A stretch of DNA of 64,000 nt from Allokutzneria sp. A3M-2-11 16 (GCF_024213555.1 NZ_JANAVO010000001.1:2914001-2978000); one strand, 5' to 3'. Counted from the stretch's first letter, positions 8,222 to 17,694 are shown. Made by a program: numbers and translations. The notes: generated by a model not told the origin, from the sequence alone.

Positions 8222-9139
8222 ATGCGCGCGGCGGGTGCGGTCGAGACGGAGTGGCTGCCGGGGTTCGAGGTGGATCCCGTGGCGGTGCTGCGTCCGCATC
8301 GGCGGGGGAACGGCGATCCGGCCTGGAAGATCGACGCGCGCGGAACGGTCTGGCGGGCCTGCACGACTCCGGCGGGCACAGCCACCCTCGCCGTCCGGCG
8401 CGCGGGTGCGCACGTGCGTGCGCGGGCGTGGGGCCCAGGAGCGGAGTGGGTGATCGACGGGCTGCCCGAGCTGCTCGGCGCCGCAGATGACGACAGCGGG
8501 TTCGTCGCGCACCACCAGCTCGTCGCCGAGGCGCGCGCGTTGCGGCCGGACCTGCGATTGGGCTCGACCCGCCGCGTGTGGGACGCCCTGCTGCCGGCGA
8601 TCCTGGAACAGAAGGTCACCGGCAAGGAGGCGTGGCGGATCTGGCGCGAGCTGTGCGCCCGCTTCGGCGAGCCCGCCCCCGGACCCGTGCCGGAGAAGAT
8701 GTTCGCCCCGCCGACGCCGGAGCGCGTGCGCGCGATCCCCGACTGGGAGTGGCACCGCGCCGGGCTCGACGGGGGCCGCCGCCGCGCGCTGCTGGCCGCG
8801 GCCTCGGTGGCCGACCGGCTCGAACGCGCGGCGGAACTCCGTGGTGTGCAAGGAAGAGACCTGCTCCGCCGGATTCCGGGGATCGGGGTCTGGACCGCGG
8901 CCGAGGTCGCCCAGCGGGCCTGGGGCGACCCGGACGCGGTCAGCTTCGGCGACTTCCACCTCGCGAAGATCGTCGGCTGGGCGTTGCTGGGCCACGACAT
9001 CGACGACGCGAAGCTGCACGAGTTGCTGAAACCCTATGCGCCGCAACGACAACGCGCGATCCGCTACCTGGCGGGCGCCGGGGTGCGGCGCCCCAGGTTC
9101 GGACCGCGGTACGCGCCGCGCGACTACCGGGCGTTCTGA
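8222..9139 (+). CDS. HhH-GPD DNA glycosylase (3-methyladenine type)
   Basis: A 305-residue base-excision repair enzyme of the AlkA-like superfamily. The helix-hairpin-helix is LLRRIPGIGVWTAAEVAQRA near residue 225, followed by the Gly/Pro-Asp loop with the catalytic Asp in VSFGDFHLA. The upstream WDALLPAILEQKVTG matches the conserved VxxLxxxILxQQVS region. It should remove alkylated purines from DNA. The start at ATG 8222 lies 70 bp from the divergent PLD gene. The 3' end overlaps the convergent Nudix gene by 16 bp. Confidence 0.88.
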   Translation: MRAAGAVETEWLPGFEVDPVAVLRPHRRGNGDPAWKIDARGTVWRACTTPAGTATLAVRRAGAHVRARAWGPGAEWVIDGLPELLGAADDDSGFVAHHQLVAEARALRPDLRLGSTRRVWDALLPAILEQKVTGKEAWRIWRELCARFGEPAPGPVPEKMFAPPTPERVRAIPDWEWHRAGLDGGRRRALLAAASVADRLERAAELRGVQGRDLLRRIPGIGVWTAAEVAQRAWGDPDAVSFGDFHLAKIVGWALLGHDIDDAKLHELLKPYAPQRQRAIRYLAGAGVRRPRFGPRYAPRDYRAF

Positions 9140-9672
9140 AGCTCCAGCGCGCGGCGCACCAGATCCGGGATCGAGTCCACATCGGACGGAAGCTCGTCGA
9201 CGGGCCACCACTGGAGGTCCACCGACTCCTCGCTGCGAACCGGTTTCGCGCCAACGGGAGCGCGCACCACGAAGCGCACGTCCAGGTGCCGCGTTGGCAC
9301 ACCGAGAGAGCACGTGATCGGATGCACCTCGATGTGCACCGGACGCGGATCGATTGTCAGGCCACGGATTCCCGACTCCTCGGTGGCTTCGCGGAGCGCG
9401 GCCTCGACGAGCGTGGCGTCCTCCGGCTCGCAGTGGCCGCCGAGCTGGACCCAGCGGCCGACGCGCGGGTGCAGCGTCAGCAGCACGTGATCCCCGGTCG
9501 CGTCCAGCACCACTGCCGAAGCGGTGATGTGCCCTGGCGCGCAAGCACGTTCGCACGCGTCGGGCCGCGCGGCCAGGAAGGCGAGGATCGCGTGCTTGAC
9601 CGACTGCTGCCCGTGGTCCGCGGGCTCCCAGTCGGTCAACCGGCGAACAACGTCCGCGTGCAGCGTGCTCAC
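9124..9672 (-). CDS. Nudix hydrolase, coupled to fbiB
   Basis: A 182-residue Nudix protein. The box is [20 protein letters not shown] followed by EESGI (about residues 75-99), the GGH-E variant with two extra residues before the REXXEE helix. The start GTG 9672 overlaps the fbiB stop (GTGA at 9669-9672), so it is translationally coupled to fbiB. That suggests a role near F420 or nucleotide clean-up, but the substrate is unknown. The M. tuberculosis locus, as I recall it, does not have this gene directly after fbiB. Confidence 0.88.
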   Translation of the reverse strand: MSTLHADVVRRLTDWEPADHGQQSVKHAILAFLAARPDACERACAPGHITASAVVLDATGDHVLLTLHPRVGRWVQLGGHCEPEDATLVEAALREATEESGIRGLTIDPRPVHIEVHPITCSLGVPTRHLDVRFVVRAPVGAKPVRSEESVDLQWWPVDELPSDVDSIPDLVRRALELQNAR

Positions 9673-11030
9673 AGCTCGACCAGTCCTTCCGCGAGCTCGC
9701 GCGGCGCGCGCGGGCTCGGATCGCCGTCCAGTGGATGCCCGACCGCGACACCGCCGAGCGGCTCCCAGTTCCCGGGCAGGTCGAGCACGCCCCGCACCAC
9801 GTCGGGGCAGAAGATCGTCGAGGAAACCCAGCAGGAGCCGAGCTCCTCGGCGGCCAGCGCCACGAGCAGGCCCTGCACGGCGGCGCCCCCGGCGACGGTG
9901 AACATCGTCCGCTCCGCCTCGGTCCTGCGCGCGTCCGGATAGGAGTGCGCGCCGTCGCGAACGAGGAAGGGGAGCACGATTTCCGGTGCCTCGTAAAGGA
10001 TTCGCCCGCGCTGCACGCGGCGCTCGATGCGCTCGGCGCTCATCCCGTCACCGGTCAGGTCCACCTGCCACGCCTCGCGCATCGCGTCGAGCAGCTTCGC
10101 CCGCAGCGGGCGGTTGCGCACCCACACGAAGCGAACCGGGCGGGTGTGGTGCGGGGCGGGTGCGGTGAGCGCGGCGGCGACGGCCCTGCGCACCGCGTCC
10201 GCGTCGACGGGGCGGTCGTGGTCGTAGAGGCGCACAGAGCGCCGCGTCAGCACCGCTTCCCGGCGGCCCTGCGCGATGGCCAGGTCGGTGCCCAGCCGGA
10301 ACAGGTCCTCCTCCAGCGGCCGCAACAGGTCCCGCGCGGTAGTCCCATCGTCCACATAGGACAGTCCGCGGACCACGGCGACCGGGTTCCCGCCGAGCTT
10401 GCCCTTGACCAGGTCACCGGCGGCGGCCAGCTCGTCGGCGATGGCGATCTCGGTCACCGCCAGCTCGTTGCCCTGCGCGTCCACCTTGCCCCGGTAGCCG
10501 TGCAGCACCGGCAGGCCCGCGGAGCCGATGGCCACGTCGGTCTGACCCACCCGCCACGTCCGGCCCATCGTGTCGGTGACCACGACGGCCACGTCCACGC
10601 CGAGCTCCCGCTTGACACCCGCGCGCAACGCCGCCGCCGAGGCGTCCGGGTCCTCCGGCAGCAGCGCGATCTCGTCGCCCGCCACGTTGGAGGCGTCCAC
10701 CCCGGACGCGGCCTGGATGATGCCGAGCCGGTTCCGGGTGATCAGCGTGTTGCGGAACCGCGCGACCACCGCGTCGGACTCGGCGCGCACCAGCTCCCGC
10801 CGCAGCTCCTCCCGCGCGTCCCGGTCACCGGGTGCCGCGACCAGTCGTCCCTCCACTTTGGACACGACCTTGCTGGTCACCACGAGCACGTCGCCCTCGC
10901 GCAGCCACGGGGCCGCCGAGGTGATCGCGCCGAGCAGGTCATCGCCCGGCCGGAACTCCGGAAGCCCTTCGACGACAAGCACTTCGAGCTTCGGCGAAGC
11001 GTGGTCGGCTGGCAGGGTGGCTTCGGTCAC
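9669..11030 (-). CDS. fbiB: Coenzyme F420:L-glutamate ligase FbiB (two-domain)
   Basis: A 453-residue bifunctional enzyme. Residues 1-240 are the CofE-type ligase that adds glutamates to F420-0 using GTP ([43 protein letters not shown]). Residues from about 255 are the nitroreductase-fold FMN domain ([25 protein letters not shown]). In mycobacteria the C-terminal domain reduces dehydro-F420-0 to F420-0. GTG 11030 overlaps the fbiA stop by 4 bp, so the order is fbiA-fbiB-Nudix in one transcript. Length and domain order match mycobacterial FbiB. Confidence 0.95.
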   Translation of the reverse strand: MTEATLPADHASPKLEVLVVEGLPEFRPGDDLLGAITSAAPWLREGDVLVVTSKVVSKVEGRLVAAPGDRDAREELRRELVRAESDAVVARFRNTLITRNRLGIIQAASGVDASNVAGDEIALLPEDPDASAAALRAGVKRELGVDVAVVVTDTMGRTWRVGQTDVAIGSAGLPVLHGYRGKVDAQGNELAVTEIAIADELAAAGDLVKGKLGGNPVAVVRGLSYVDDGTTARDLLRPLEEDLFRLGTDLAIAQGRREAVLTRRSVRLYDHDRPVDADAVRRAVAAALTAPAPHHTRPVRFVWVRNRPLRAKLLDAMREAWQVDLTGDGMSAERIERRVQRGRILYEAPEIVLPFLVRDGAHSYPDARRTEAERTMFTVAGGAAVQGLLVALAAEELGSCWVSSTIFCPDVVRGVLDLPGNWEPLGGVAVGHPLDGDPSPRAPRELAEGLVEL

Positions 11031-12016
11031 GCTGTGACTCCCGCGAGAGAGAACGCCTCGGCGACCATGGCCGCGGTGGCATCGACATCGGTCATGAGCA
11101 TCGGCGCGGACACCACCCGGACCCCGGGGACGTCCGCGCGGTCGCCGGTGTGCACCAGCCAGCCGTCCAGCAGGCCGTCACCGGAGGCCGTGCGGGAGCC
11201 GTAGTGCCTGCCGACCGCCTGCGCGGTGGTCTCAACGCCGATCGCGGTCAGGCAGGCGTCGGCCATGCCCCGCAGCGGCTTGCCGTCGATGATGGGGGAG
11301 ATCCCGATCACCGGCGCCTTGCTCTCGCGCAGCGCCGCCCTGATCCCCGGCACCGCCAGCACGGTGCCGACGCTGACCACCGGGTTCGACGGGGCGAGCA
11401 GCACCACGTCGGCGTCGGCGATCGCGTCCAGCACGCCGGGGGCGGGCTTGGCCTCCTCGGCGCCGACCGCGACGATCGCGTGCGCGGGCAGCGAGGCGCG
11501 GTAGCGCACCCACCACTCCTGGAAGTGCACGGCGCGGCGCTCACCGGTGTTCGGGTCGTCGATCGCCACGTGCGTCTCGACCCGGTCGTCGCTGGCGGGC
11601 AGCAGGGTCACGCCCGGCCGCCAGCGGTCGCACAGCGCCGCGGTCACCTCGGAGAGCGGGAAACCCGCGCGCAGCATCCTGGATCGGATCAGATGGGTCG
11701 CCACGTCCCGGTCGCCCAGCCCGAACCAGGTCGGGTCGGCGCCGTAGGCGGCCAGCTCCTCCTTGACCGACCAGCTCTCCCCGGCCCGGCCCCAGCCGCG
11801 CTCGGAGTCGATGCCCCCGCCGAGGGTGTACATGCAGGTGTCCAGGTCGGGACAGATGCGCAGCCCGTGCATCCAGACGTCGTCACCGGTGTTGACCAGC
11901 GCGGTGACCTGGTGCGGCGACTCGATCTCGCCAATGGCGGGCATACCGAGAGCGGCCTTCACCCCCAGCAGGAACCGGGCTCCGCCAACACCACCGACCA
12001 GTACAACGACCTTCAC
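11027..12016 (-). CDS. fbiA: F420 phosphotransferase FbiA/CofD
   Basis: A 329-residue transferase that joins the (enol)phosphopyruvyl/lactyl moiety to Fo in coenzyme F420 synthesis. Motifs are [15 protein letters not shown] at residues 2-16, [19 protein letters not shown] (Fo and metal binding), [10 protein letters not shown] and [11 protein letters not shown]. The start is GTG 12016; the frame stays open upstream to 12847 but that part is antisense to the peptidase gene. It leads the fbiA-fbiB-Nudix run and lies next to whiB2, as in M. tuberculosis. Confidence 0.95.
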   Translation of the reverse strand: MKVVVLVGGVGGARFLLGVKAALGMPAIGEIESPHQVTALVNTGDDVWMHGLRICPDLDTCMYTLGGGIDSERGWGRAGESWSVKEELAAYGADPTWFGLGDRDVATHLIRSRMLRAGFPLSEVTAALCDRWRPGVTLLPASDDRVETHVAIDDPNTGERRAVHFQEWWVRYRASLPAHAIVAVGAEEAKPAPGVLDAIADADVVLLAPSNPVVSVGTVLAVPGIRAALRESKAPVIGISPIIDGKPLRGMADACLTAIGVETTAQAVGRHYGSRTASGDGLLDGWLVHTGDRADVPGVRVVSAPMLMTDVDATAAMVAEAFSLAGVTA

Positions 12017-12054
12017 GGATGGCCATCCTCGCACGCGCGCCGCCGACGGTGGGC

Positions 12055-12804
12055 TCACCGCCAGAACATGAACAGGTACTGCCCGACGAGCGCGGCGAAG
12101 GGGTCCCCGCCGACGAGCCCGAACAGTCCCCCGGACAGGCTGTGGAACGCCTCGTTGACCGGCGGAATTCCGATCAGCACCGCGAACAGGATCAGCGGAG
12201 CCCACTGGCGGGCCTTGGCGCCCATCTCCTGGTAGCGGTACGGCAGGTACGGCTCGATCGCGCCGTACCCGTCCAGCCCGGGGATCGGCAGGATGTTCAA
12301 CACGAACGCCATCACCTGGAGCGAGGCCAGGTAGGACAGCCCCGCCGCCAGACCCGGGGCCGGCTGGGTGATCGTGACGGCCAACGCGAGCAGGATCCCG
12401 ATCCCGAGGTTTGCCAGTGGCCCGGCAAGGGAAACAGCGGACTCGGCGCCCTTGTTGCGCAGCGCGTGCCGGTTGATCCAGACGGCACCGCCCGGCAGCG
12501 GGATCCCGCCGATGGCCAGGAAGAGCAACGGGAGCAAGAGGCTGAGCACTGGATCGGTGTAGCGGCGCGGGTCGAGGGTCAGGTAGCCCTTGAACACCAC
12601 CGAGCGGTCCCCGCCGCGGTAGGCGAAGAGCGCGTGCCCGAACTCGTGCAGGCACAAAGAGGCCGTCCACCCCCCAAGAACCGTGACCACGATGCCGATG
12701 GTCATGACGACCTCGTTGTCCACAGTAGACAGGAAGCAGCCGACAGCAGTGATCGCCAGGATGAGCAGGAACAGGGGGCTCGGTCGTACCGCTTGTCGGA
12801 TCAC
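12055..12804 (-). CDS. M50 site-2-type zinc metalloprotease, membrane
   Basis: A 249-residue polytopic membrane protein. Zinc ligands are the HEFGH motif at residues 53-57 inside a membrane helix (SLCLHEFGHALFA). The third ligand comes from the NILPIPGLDGYG motif near residue 165. About six hydrophobic segments are visible. Such proteases cleave substrates within the membrane; no substrate is suggested by the neighbours. There is no PDZ domain. GTG 12804 starts 175 bp from the divergent whiB2. A GTCCACAGTAGAC copy of the recurrent palindrome lies in its 5' part (12718-12730). Confidence 0.87.
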   Translation of the reverse strand: MIRQAVRPSPLFLLILAITAVGCFLSTVDNEVVMTIGIVVTVLGGWTASLCLHEFGHALFAYRGGDRSVVFKGYLTLDPRRYTDPVLSLLLPLLFLAIGGIPLPGGAVWINRHALRNKGAESAVSLAGPLANLGIGILLALAVTITQPAPGLAAGLSYLASLQVMAFVLNILPIPGLDGYGAIEPYLPYRYQEMGAKARQWAPLILFAVLIGIPPVNEAFHSLSGGLFGLVGGDPFAALVGQYLFMFWR

Positions 12805-12875
12805 GGGGCCAGTCTGCCCGTGCCCGCGCGGCGCTTTCCAGCCGCATGGGGGGTCCCCCGTCGTGTGTACTTGGC

Positions 12876-12918
12876 TTGACCCCCTTGCATCACACGGGTG
12901 TAATCACATTGGTGTCAT
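12876..12918 (+). promoter_or_regulatory. whiB2 promoter with tandem 14-bp repeats
   Basis: A near-consensus housekeeping promoter: TTGACC at 12876-12881, a 17-bp spacer, and TGTAAT at 12899-12904. This places the start near 12911, about 68 nt before whiB2. Two adjacent 14-bp direct repeats, CACACGGGTGTAAT (12891-12904) and CACATTGGTGTCAT (12905-12918), cover the -10 and the start point. A protein bound there would probably repress. The bound factor is not known from sequence. Confidence 0.65.
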
Positions 12919-12978
12919 TCGCCGGGAGAGAGGGCGAATGGGTCCGCCAACCGGGGAGCGGAAGGCGAGGAGGCGGAC

Positions 12979-13350
12979 GTGTTGAAAGACGAAGAGAACC
13001 ACGTGGGACCGCGGGGGGATGCCGCGGCCACGGGGCTGGGCGTCATCGCCGAGCTGTTCGACACCGACGATGACGAGTTCGACTGGCAGGAAGAAGCGCT
13101 GTGCGCGCAAACGGATCCGGAGGCGTTCTTCCCCGAGAAGGGCGGTTCCACCCGTGAGGCCAAGCGCATCTGCGGCGGCTGCGCCGTCCGGTCGGAATGC
13201 CTGGAATACGCCCTAGCGCACGACGAACGCTTCGGAATCTGGGGCGGTTTGTCCGAGCGTGAACGGCGCAAGCTCAAGAAGCGGCCGGACGACGTGATCC
13301 TGTTGGACGGCAGCCTCGCCGTCGAACAGGTGGACGGGCTGACCGCCTGA
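12979..13350 (+). CDS. whiB2: WhiB2/WhmD family iron-sulfur regulator
   Basis: A 123-residue WhiB protein. The [4Fe-4S] ligands are Cys42, Cys65, Cys68 and Cys74 (C-x22-C-x2-C-x5-C). The G-I-W-G-G-L turn is at residues 86-91, followed by a basic tail RERRKLKKR. In mycobacteria and Streptomyces this family member controls septation and division together with the main sigma factor. The acidic N-terminal extension (FDTDDDEFD) is typical of WhmD. GTG 12979 follows GAGGAGGC. Its place beside fbiA and the phosphomannomutase operon matches Rv3260c. Confidence 0.95.
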   Translation: MLKDEENHVGPRGDAAATGLGVIAELFDTDDDEFDWQEEALCAQTDPEAFFPEKGGSTREAKRICGGCAVRSECLEYALAHDERFGIWGGLSERERRKLKKRPDDVILLDGSLAVEQVDGLTA

Positions 13351-13442
13351 GGCGAGACCGCACTGACGTCGTACCGTGACCCCGGAAGCACTCGGGGTCA
13401 CGTTCGGCGATCGGGAGGCCACGCGGTGGCAGTGGTGGCGCG

Positions 13443-16400
13443 GTGGGCGCTCGCGGATCGCGGGTGCCCGTGAGCACGGGGTTTTCCGGGACGCCGCTGC
13501 TGCGGACCGCGCCGGTGCTCGCCGTTCTCGTCTGCCACGACGCCGATCCGTGGCTGGACGAGGCCCTCGCGGCGCTGCGCGAGCTCACGCTGCGGCCACG
13601 GCACATCCTGGCCGTGGACACCGGTTCCGTCGACGGCACGGCGGAAACGCTGCGCGCCGCGTGCACCGGGGTCGACAAGACCCTCGACGGAGTCCTTACC
13701 CTGCCGAGGGAAACCGGTTTCAGCTCGGCGACCGCGGCCGCGGTGACCGCCGCGCTGCAGCGCTGGGGTGATCCCGGGCAGTGGATCTGGCTGCTGCACG
13801 ACGACTGCGCGCCGGAGCCGGACTGCCTCGCCGCGCTGCTCACGGTCGCCGAGGTGTCCCCGTCCGCCGCGGTGCTGGGCCCCCTCTGTCTGGAGTGGAC
13901 GGACCCGCGACTGGTGGTGGAGGCGGGCGTCTCCACCGACTCCTCCGGCCACCGGCAGACCGGGATCGGGCCCGGTGAGCTGGACTGGGGCCGTTACGGC
14001 GAGCCGGGCGCGGTCGGCGTCTGGATCGAGCAGAACACCGAAGCCCTCGCGGTGTCCTCGGCGGGTGCGCTGGTGCGCCGCGAGGTCTGGCAGAAGCTGC
14101 ACGGTTTCGACGAGGCGCTGCCGCTGTTCGGTGATGACATCGATTTCGGGTGGCGGGCCAATATCGCGGGCTACGTGGTGATCGTCGTGCCCGCGGCGCG
14201 AATCCGGCACGCGACGGCGGCGGCGAAGGGCAATCGATCGCTCGACGCGCTCGACCGGAATTCCGGACTGTCTCGAACTTTCCTCGCTTTGCGGGCACGC
14301 CGAGAACACGGTCTGCGCACGGTTCTGGTCAACTGCTCGCTGTTGTCGTTTGTGCTCGGGCTGCCCCGGTTGGCGATTCTCGGGTTGCTGCGCGGAATCG
14401 GGTTCGCCTTGCTGCGGCGGTTTTCCGCGGCGCGGGCGGAACTGAGCGCGACGGCCCGGCTACTGAGCGGGCGCGCCGGACTTCTCGCGGCCCGCCGTGA
14501 TCGACGCCTTTATCGCGATCCGGACGCACGCGATGTTCGCGGACTGTTCACCTCGCGGCTGACCCGGCTGCGCAATGCCGCGCGCGGTGGCCTGACCGGG
14601 TTCCTGCGCAGTCGCCTGCGCGCCGACGCCGCGCTCGGCAGGCTGCCCGCCAGGGCCGATCGCTTGCCGACGTGGACGCCGTCCGCCCAGGTCGGCCCGC
14701 CCGCGCTGCCCGCGGGAGCCCTCGGGCGGCGGAACCGCCCGGCCCGGCTGGCCGCGGGCCTGCGCCGCCCGGCCCGGGCCGTGGTCGTCGAGGTCCCCGA
14801 GCCCGCCGCGTTCCGCCCGAGCCCCCGGCCCCGCGCCGCCGACCCCCGGCCCGCGCCCGAGCTGGTGGTGGTCGAAGTCGATCGCGCCCGGGTGCTCCGC
14901 GAACTCCTGCTGTCCCCGGCGGTCCTGCTCGTCGCGGTCATGGTCCTGCTCGCACTGGTGATCCACGCTGCCCGTCTGGGCGGGGTTCTCTCCGGCGGCG
15001 AGCTGCTGCCGATCGGCGATCTCGCGCAGACGTGGTCGGAGTACCTGGCGAGCTGGCACGGCGTCGGCGGCGGCACCACAGCTCCGGCGACCCCGGCGCT
15101 CGCGGTGCTGGGCTCGCTCGGCGCGCTGCTCGGCGGTCCTCCCGTCGCCGTGGCGGTGTTGCTGCTCGCGGATCTGCCGCTGTCCGGCCTCACCGGGTAT
15201 CTCGCGACGCGCCGCCTGCCCGTGGCGCGGTGGGTTCGCGCCGTCGCTGCCGCTGGGTATGCGTTGCTGCCCGCCGCGACCGCCGCCACCGCACAGGGCA
15301 GGCTCGAAGTCGTTGTGGTGCATGTGTTTCTGCCACTCGTGCTGGCCGGAGTCGCCGCCGCGGTCGGACCCGCGACCGGTTCCTGGCTGTCTGTCGCTTC
15401 CGGTACCGCGCTCGGCCTCGCGGTGATCGGCGCGTTTTCGCCGCTGACCCACCTGCTGGTGCTGGTCGTCGCGGTGATCGCGTTCGTGCTGGTGGGTCGC
15501 AGCGTGACGCCACTGGTCGCGATTGTGTTGCTGCCATTGGGATTGCTCCTGCCGTGGCCCGCCGTCATCGTGCAGCACCCCGAGGTGTTGCTCCCGGGCG
15601 GTCCGGCCGCCTCGGCGTTCTCGCTCGCCGCTCTGAACCCCGGAGGACCGGGTGGCACGCCGTGGGTGGGCTTCGCGGTCCTCGCGGCGGTGGTGCTCGC
15701 GCTCGTCGCCTGCCCGCGCCGCGAAGTGCTGCCGGGAGTCGGTCTCGTCGTGCTCGGCGCGGCTGTCGTGGCCGTGCTGCCGGGGTGGGCGGGCGCGCCG
15801 CTGCTGCTCGTCGGCTGCGGCATGTTGTGGATCGTGCTCGCGGCGGTGGCCTACGTTGATCGCCCGCGCCCCTTGGCTTTCGCCGCGCCCGTGGTCCTGC
15901 TCTGGCTCGCGGTGGGGGCGCTCGTCGTGGGGCGCGAAGGGCCGCTGCGGGTGGGCGAGGAGGCTCAGCTCGGCAAGAACCAGGCCGCTGAGCTCGCGTC
16001 GACCTCGTCATGGCAGTTGATCGTCGGAGAGCGGCCGTGGTTGGTGCGGGGGCGCTCGCCGCGCTTCGGTGACTCCGCGCTCCAACTGCGCACCGACCGC
16101 GCTCCCGTGCTGGCCGCCGACTTCACCAGCTACGACCAGCCCGCGGTGCGGACCGCGGTGTCCCGCGCGGCCGCGGCCGGAGTGCGGTTCGTGGTCCTGC
16201 CCGATTCGGCGACAGCGGACCGGGTCAAGGTGTTCGCACCCGACCTCGTGGCGACAGTGCCCGCTCGCTCCGATGGAAGGCCGGTGCTCCGGCTGCTCCG
16301 CGTGCAGCCGCCCGCCGTCCTGCTGCCCACCGACGTCGGAGTGATCGCGCGGTCCACCACGCCGCCGCCGGAGGAGCTGGCCGGGGTCGCTCCGGTGCCC

Positions 16401-16691
16401 GGCGGACCGCCCGCGGTCGCGGTGCGCGTGTCCCGGGGCGCCGAGGCGAGGCTGCTCGTGCTGGCCGCCACCGACGAACCGGGCTGGCGGGCTTCGGTCG
16501 ACGGCGAACCGGCGAACCTGACGCGGGCGTGGGGCGGCCAGGTCGCGCTCACCCTGCCGGGCCGCGAGGTCGAGGTCCGCGTCGAGGTCGCCACCGGTTC
16601 ACGGGACGTCCTGCTGCTCGTCCAGGCCTTCGCCGCCCTCTTCGCCCTCCTCACCGCCATCCCCACCCCCACCCGCTTTCGAGCTGAATGA
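13443..16691 (+). CDS. Large GT2 glycosyltransferase with multipass membrane domain
   Basis: A protein of 1,082 residues. Residues 15-300 are a GT-A domain (VLAVLVCHDADPWLDEAL, AVDTGSVDGTAE, WLLHDDCAPEPD, FGDDIDFGWRA). A Pro/Arg-rich linker spans about 380-490. From about 495 to 840 there are roughly ten hydrophobic helices, then a soluble C-terminal domain to 1,080. It probably transfers a sugar from a lipid or nucleotide donor at the membrane; the product is unknown. The start is uncertain: GTG 13443 or GTG 13470, neither with a strong ribosome site. A 15-codon frame with a good site (GGGAGG; GTG 13426) ends in GTGA exactly at 13470. Confidence 0.85.
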   Translation: MGARGSRVPVSTGFSGTPLLRTAPVLAVLVCHDADPWLDEALAALRELTLRPRHILAVDTGSVDGTAETLRAACTGVDKTLDGVLTLPRETGFSSATAAAVTAALQRWGDPGQWIWLLHDDCAPEPDCLAALLTVAEVSPSAAVLGPLCLEWTDPRLVVEAGVSTDSSGHRQTGIGPGELDWGRYGEPGAVGVWIEQNTEALAVSSAGALVRREVWQKLHGFDEALPLFGDDIDFGWRANIAGYVVIVVPAARIRHATAAAKGNRSLDALDRNSGLSRTFLALRARREHGLRTVLVNCSLLSFVLGLPRLAILGLLRGIGFALLRRFSAARAELSATARLLSGRAGLLAARRDRRLYRDPDARDVRGLFTSRLTRLRNAARGGLTGFLRSRLRADAALGRLPARADRLPTWTPSAQVGPPALPAGALGRRNRPARLAAGLRRPARAVVVEVPEPAAFRPSPRPRAADPRPAPELVVVEVDRARVLRELLLSPAVLLVAVMVLLALVIHAARLGGVLSGGELLPIGDLAQTWSEYLASWHGVGGGTTAPATPALAVLGSLGALLGGPPVAVAVLLLADLPLSGLTGYLATRRLPVARWVRAVAAAGYALLPAATAATAQGRLEVVVVHVFLPLVLAGVAAAVGPATGSWLSVASGTALGLAVIGAFSPLTHLLVLVVAVIAFVLVGRSVTPLVAIVLLPLGLLLPWPAVIVQHPEVLLPGGPAASAFSLAALNPGGPGGTPWVGFAVLAAVVLALVACPRREVLPGVGLVVLGAAVVAVLPGWAGAPLLLVGCGMLWIVLAAVAYVDRPRPLAFAAPVVLLWLAVGALVVGREGPLRVGEEAQLGKNQAAELASTSSWQLIVGERPWLVRGRSPRFGDSALQLRTDRAPVLAADFTSYDQPAVRTAVSRAAAAGVRFVVLPDSATADRVKVFAPDLVATVPARSDGRPVLRLLRVQPPAVLLPTDVGVIARSTTPPPEELAGVAPVPGGPPAVAVRVSRGAEARLLVLAATDEPGWRASVDGEPANLTRAWGGQVALTLPGREVEVRVEVATGSRDVLLLVQAFAALFALLTAIPTPTRFRAE

Positions 16692-16700
16692 GTCATTCAG
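16684..16700. repeat. Family A palindrome overlapping a stop codon
   Basis: CTGAATGA-G-TCATTCAG is a perfect 17-bp inverted repeat that contains the stop codon (16689-16691) of the large glycosyltransferase. It is the AT-shifted form of the family A core (CTGAACGA.TCGTTCAG) and again lies between convergent genes. Confidence 0.7.
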
Positions 16701-16767
16701 GGTTCGGCGGGCGCCTGGGGTGGGGTGATCTTGGTCGCGTTCTGGGGTTGGGCGAATGCCTAGATGG

Positions 16768-17283
16768 CTACTCGCCGTCGACGATGTCGGGGTCGAGCCC
16801 GAGATAGCTCGCCACCTGCTCGATCAGCAGGTCGTGGACGAGGTCGGAGAGGTCGGCCCCGTCGCGCGCACGGGCCTCAAGGGGACGGCGGTAGAGCACG
16901 ATCCGGGCCCGCGTGGGCACCCCCCGGCTGTCCACGCCCGCGGGCACCAGCCGGGCCAGCGGGACGCTGCCGTCCTCCACCACGTCCTCGCCCCAGGAGA
17001 GCTCGTCCGGGGCGGATCCGAGCACTTCGGGGACGTCGTCGACGGCCACGTCCAGCTCGGTCAGCTCGTTGCGCCAGCGGGCCTCGATCGGCTCAAGGGC
17101 CTCCAGCACCACCGCGTCGAAGCGCTCCGAACGACTGCGCGCCGCGGGCAGGTTCGCGGGGTAGAGCTGCCCCCGCAGTCCGCGGCCGTGCCGATCTCGC
17201 CTGCGCCGGTTCCTTCGCTGTGCCCCGTGAGCCGTCACCACGGCCCGCAGAGTACGCCGGTCGGCCGCAGCACCGTGTGTCAT
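16768..17283 (-). CDS. Zincin-like protein with lost metal ligands (Rv3259-type)
   Basis: A 171-residue protein of the minimal metallopeptidase-like family found next to DUF3499 and manB in actinobacteria. The N-terminal 40 residues are Arg-rich. The core region RFDAVVLEALEPIEARW...DVPEVLG and the C-terminal helix VHDLLIEQVASYLGLD are visible. Where active zincins have H-E-x-x-H-x-x-G, this protein has E-Q-V-A-S-Y-L-G, so it should not bind zinc in the usual way. The long open frame continuing to 19248 is a shadow of manB. ATG 17283 is the probable start, 48 bp from the divergent DUF3499 gene. Confidence 0.8.
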   Translation of the reverse strand: MTHGAAADRRTLRAVVTAHGAQRRNRRRRDRHGRGLRGQLYPANLPAARSRSERFDAVVLEALEPIEARWRNELTELDVAVDDVPEVLGSAPDELSWGEDVVEDGSVPLARLVPAGVDSRGVPTRARIVLYRRPLEARARDGADLSDLVHDLLIEQVASYLGLDPDIVDGE

Positions 17284-17331
17284 CAGCGAGCCTGACGACG
17301 CCACGCCCCGTGAAGCGCTATCGTCCCCATC

Positions 17332-17694
17332 GTGCGCAGCGTGAGGCAATGCTCGCGGACCGGGTGTGTCAACCCGGCTGTTGCCACGCTCACCTATGCC
17401 TACACCGACTCCACCGCCGTGGTCGGGCCCCTCGCCACCTACGCCGAACCGCACAGCTACGACCTGTGTGAAGTGCACGCGATGCGCCTGACCGTCCCCC
17501 GCGGGTGGGAGGTCGTGCGGCACGAGGGCGAGTTCACCGTCCCGCAGCCCTCCGTCGACGATCTCACCGCGCTGGCCGAGGCCGTGCGCGAGGCGGGCAG
17601 GGCCGATCGCCCGGTCGACCGCCCCGAGATCTCGGTGGGCACCGGACGCCGTGGCCACCTCCGGGTCCTGCCCGATCCGAACGACGAGCAGTAG
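17332..17694 (+). CDS. DUF3499 family protein (Rv3258c-type)
   Basis: A 120-residue actinobacterial conserved protein of unknown function. It has four likely metal ligands in two pairs: C-S-R-T-G-C near residues 7-12 and L-C-E-V-H near residues 46-49, suggesting a small zinc-ribbon-like fold. The C-terminal third is charged and probably flexible. GTG 17332 gives MRSVRQCSRTGC; a GTG nine bases on is also possible. It is upstream of the phosphomannomutase gene on the same strand and may share its transcript. Confidence 0.82.
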   Translation: MRSVRQCSRTGCVNPAVATLTYAYTDSTAVVGPLATYAEPHSYDLCEVHAMRLTVPRGWEVVRHEGEFTVPQPSVDDLTALAEAVREAGRADRPVDRPEISVGTGRRGHLRVLPDPNDEQ

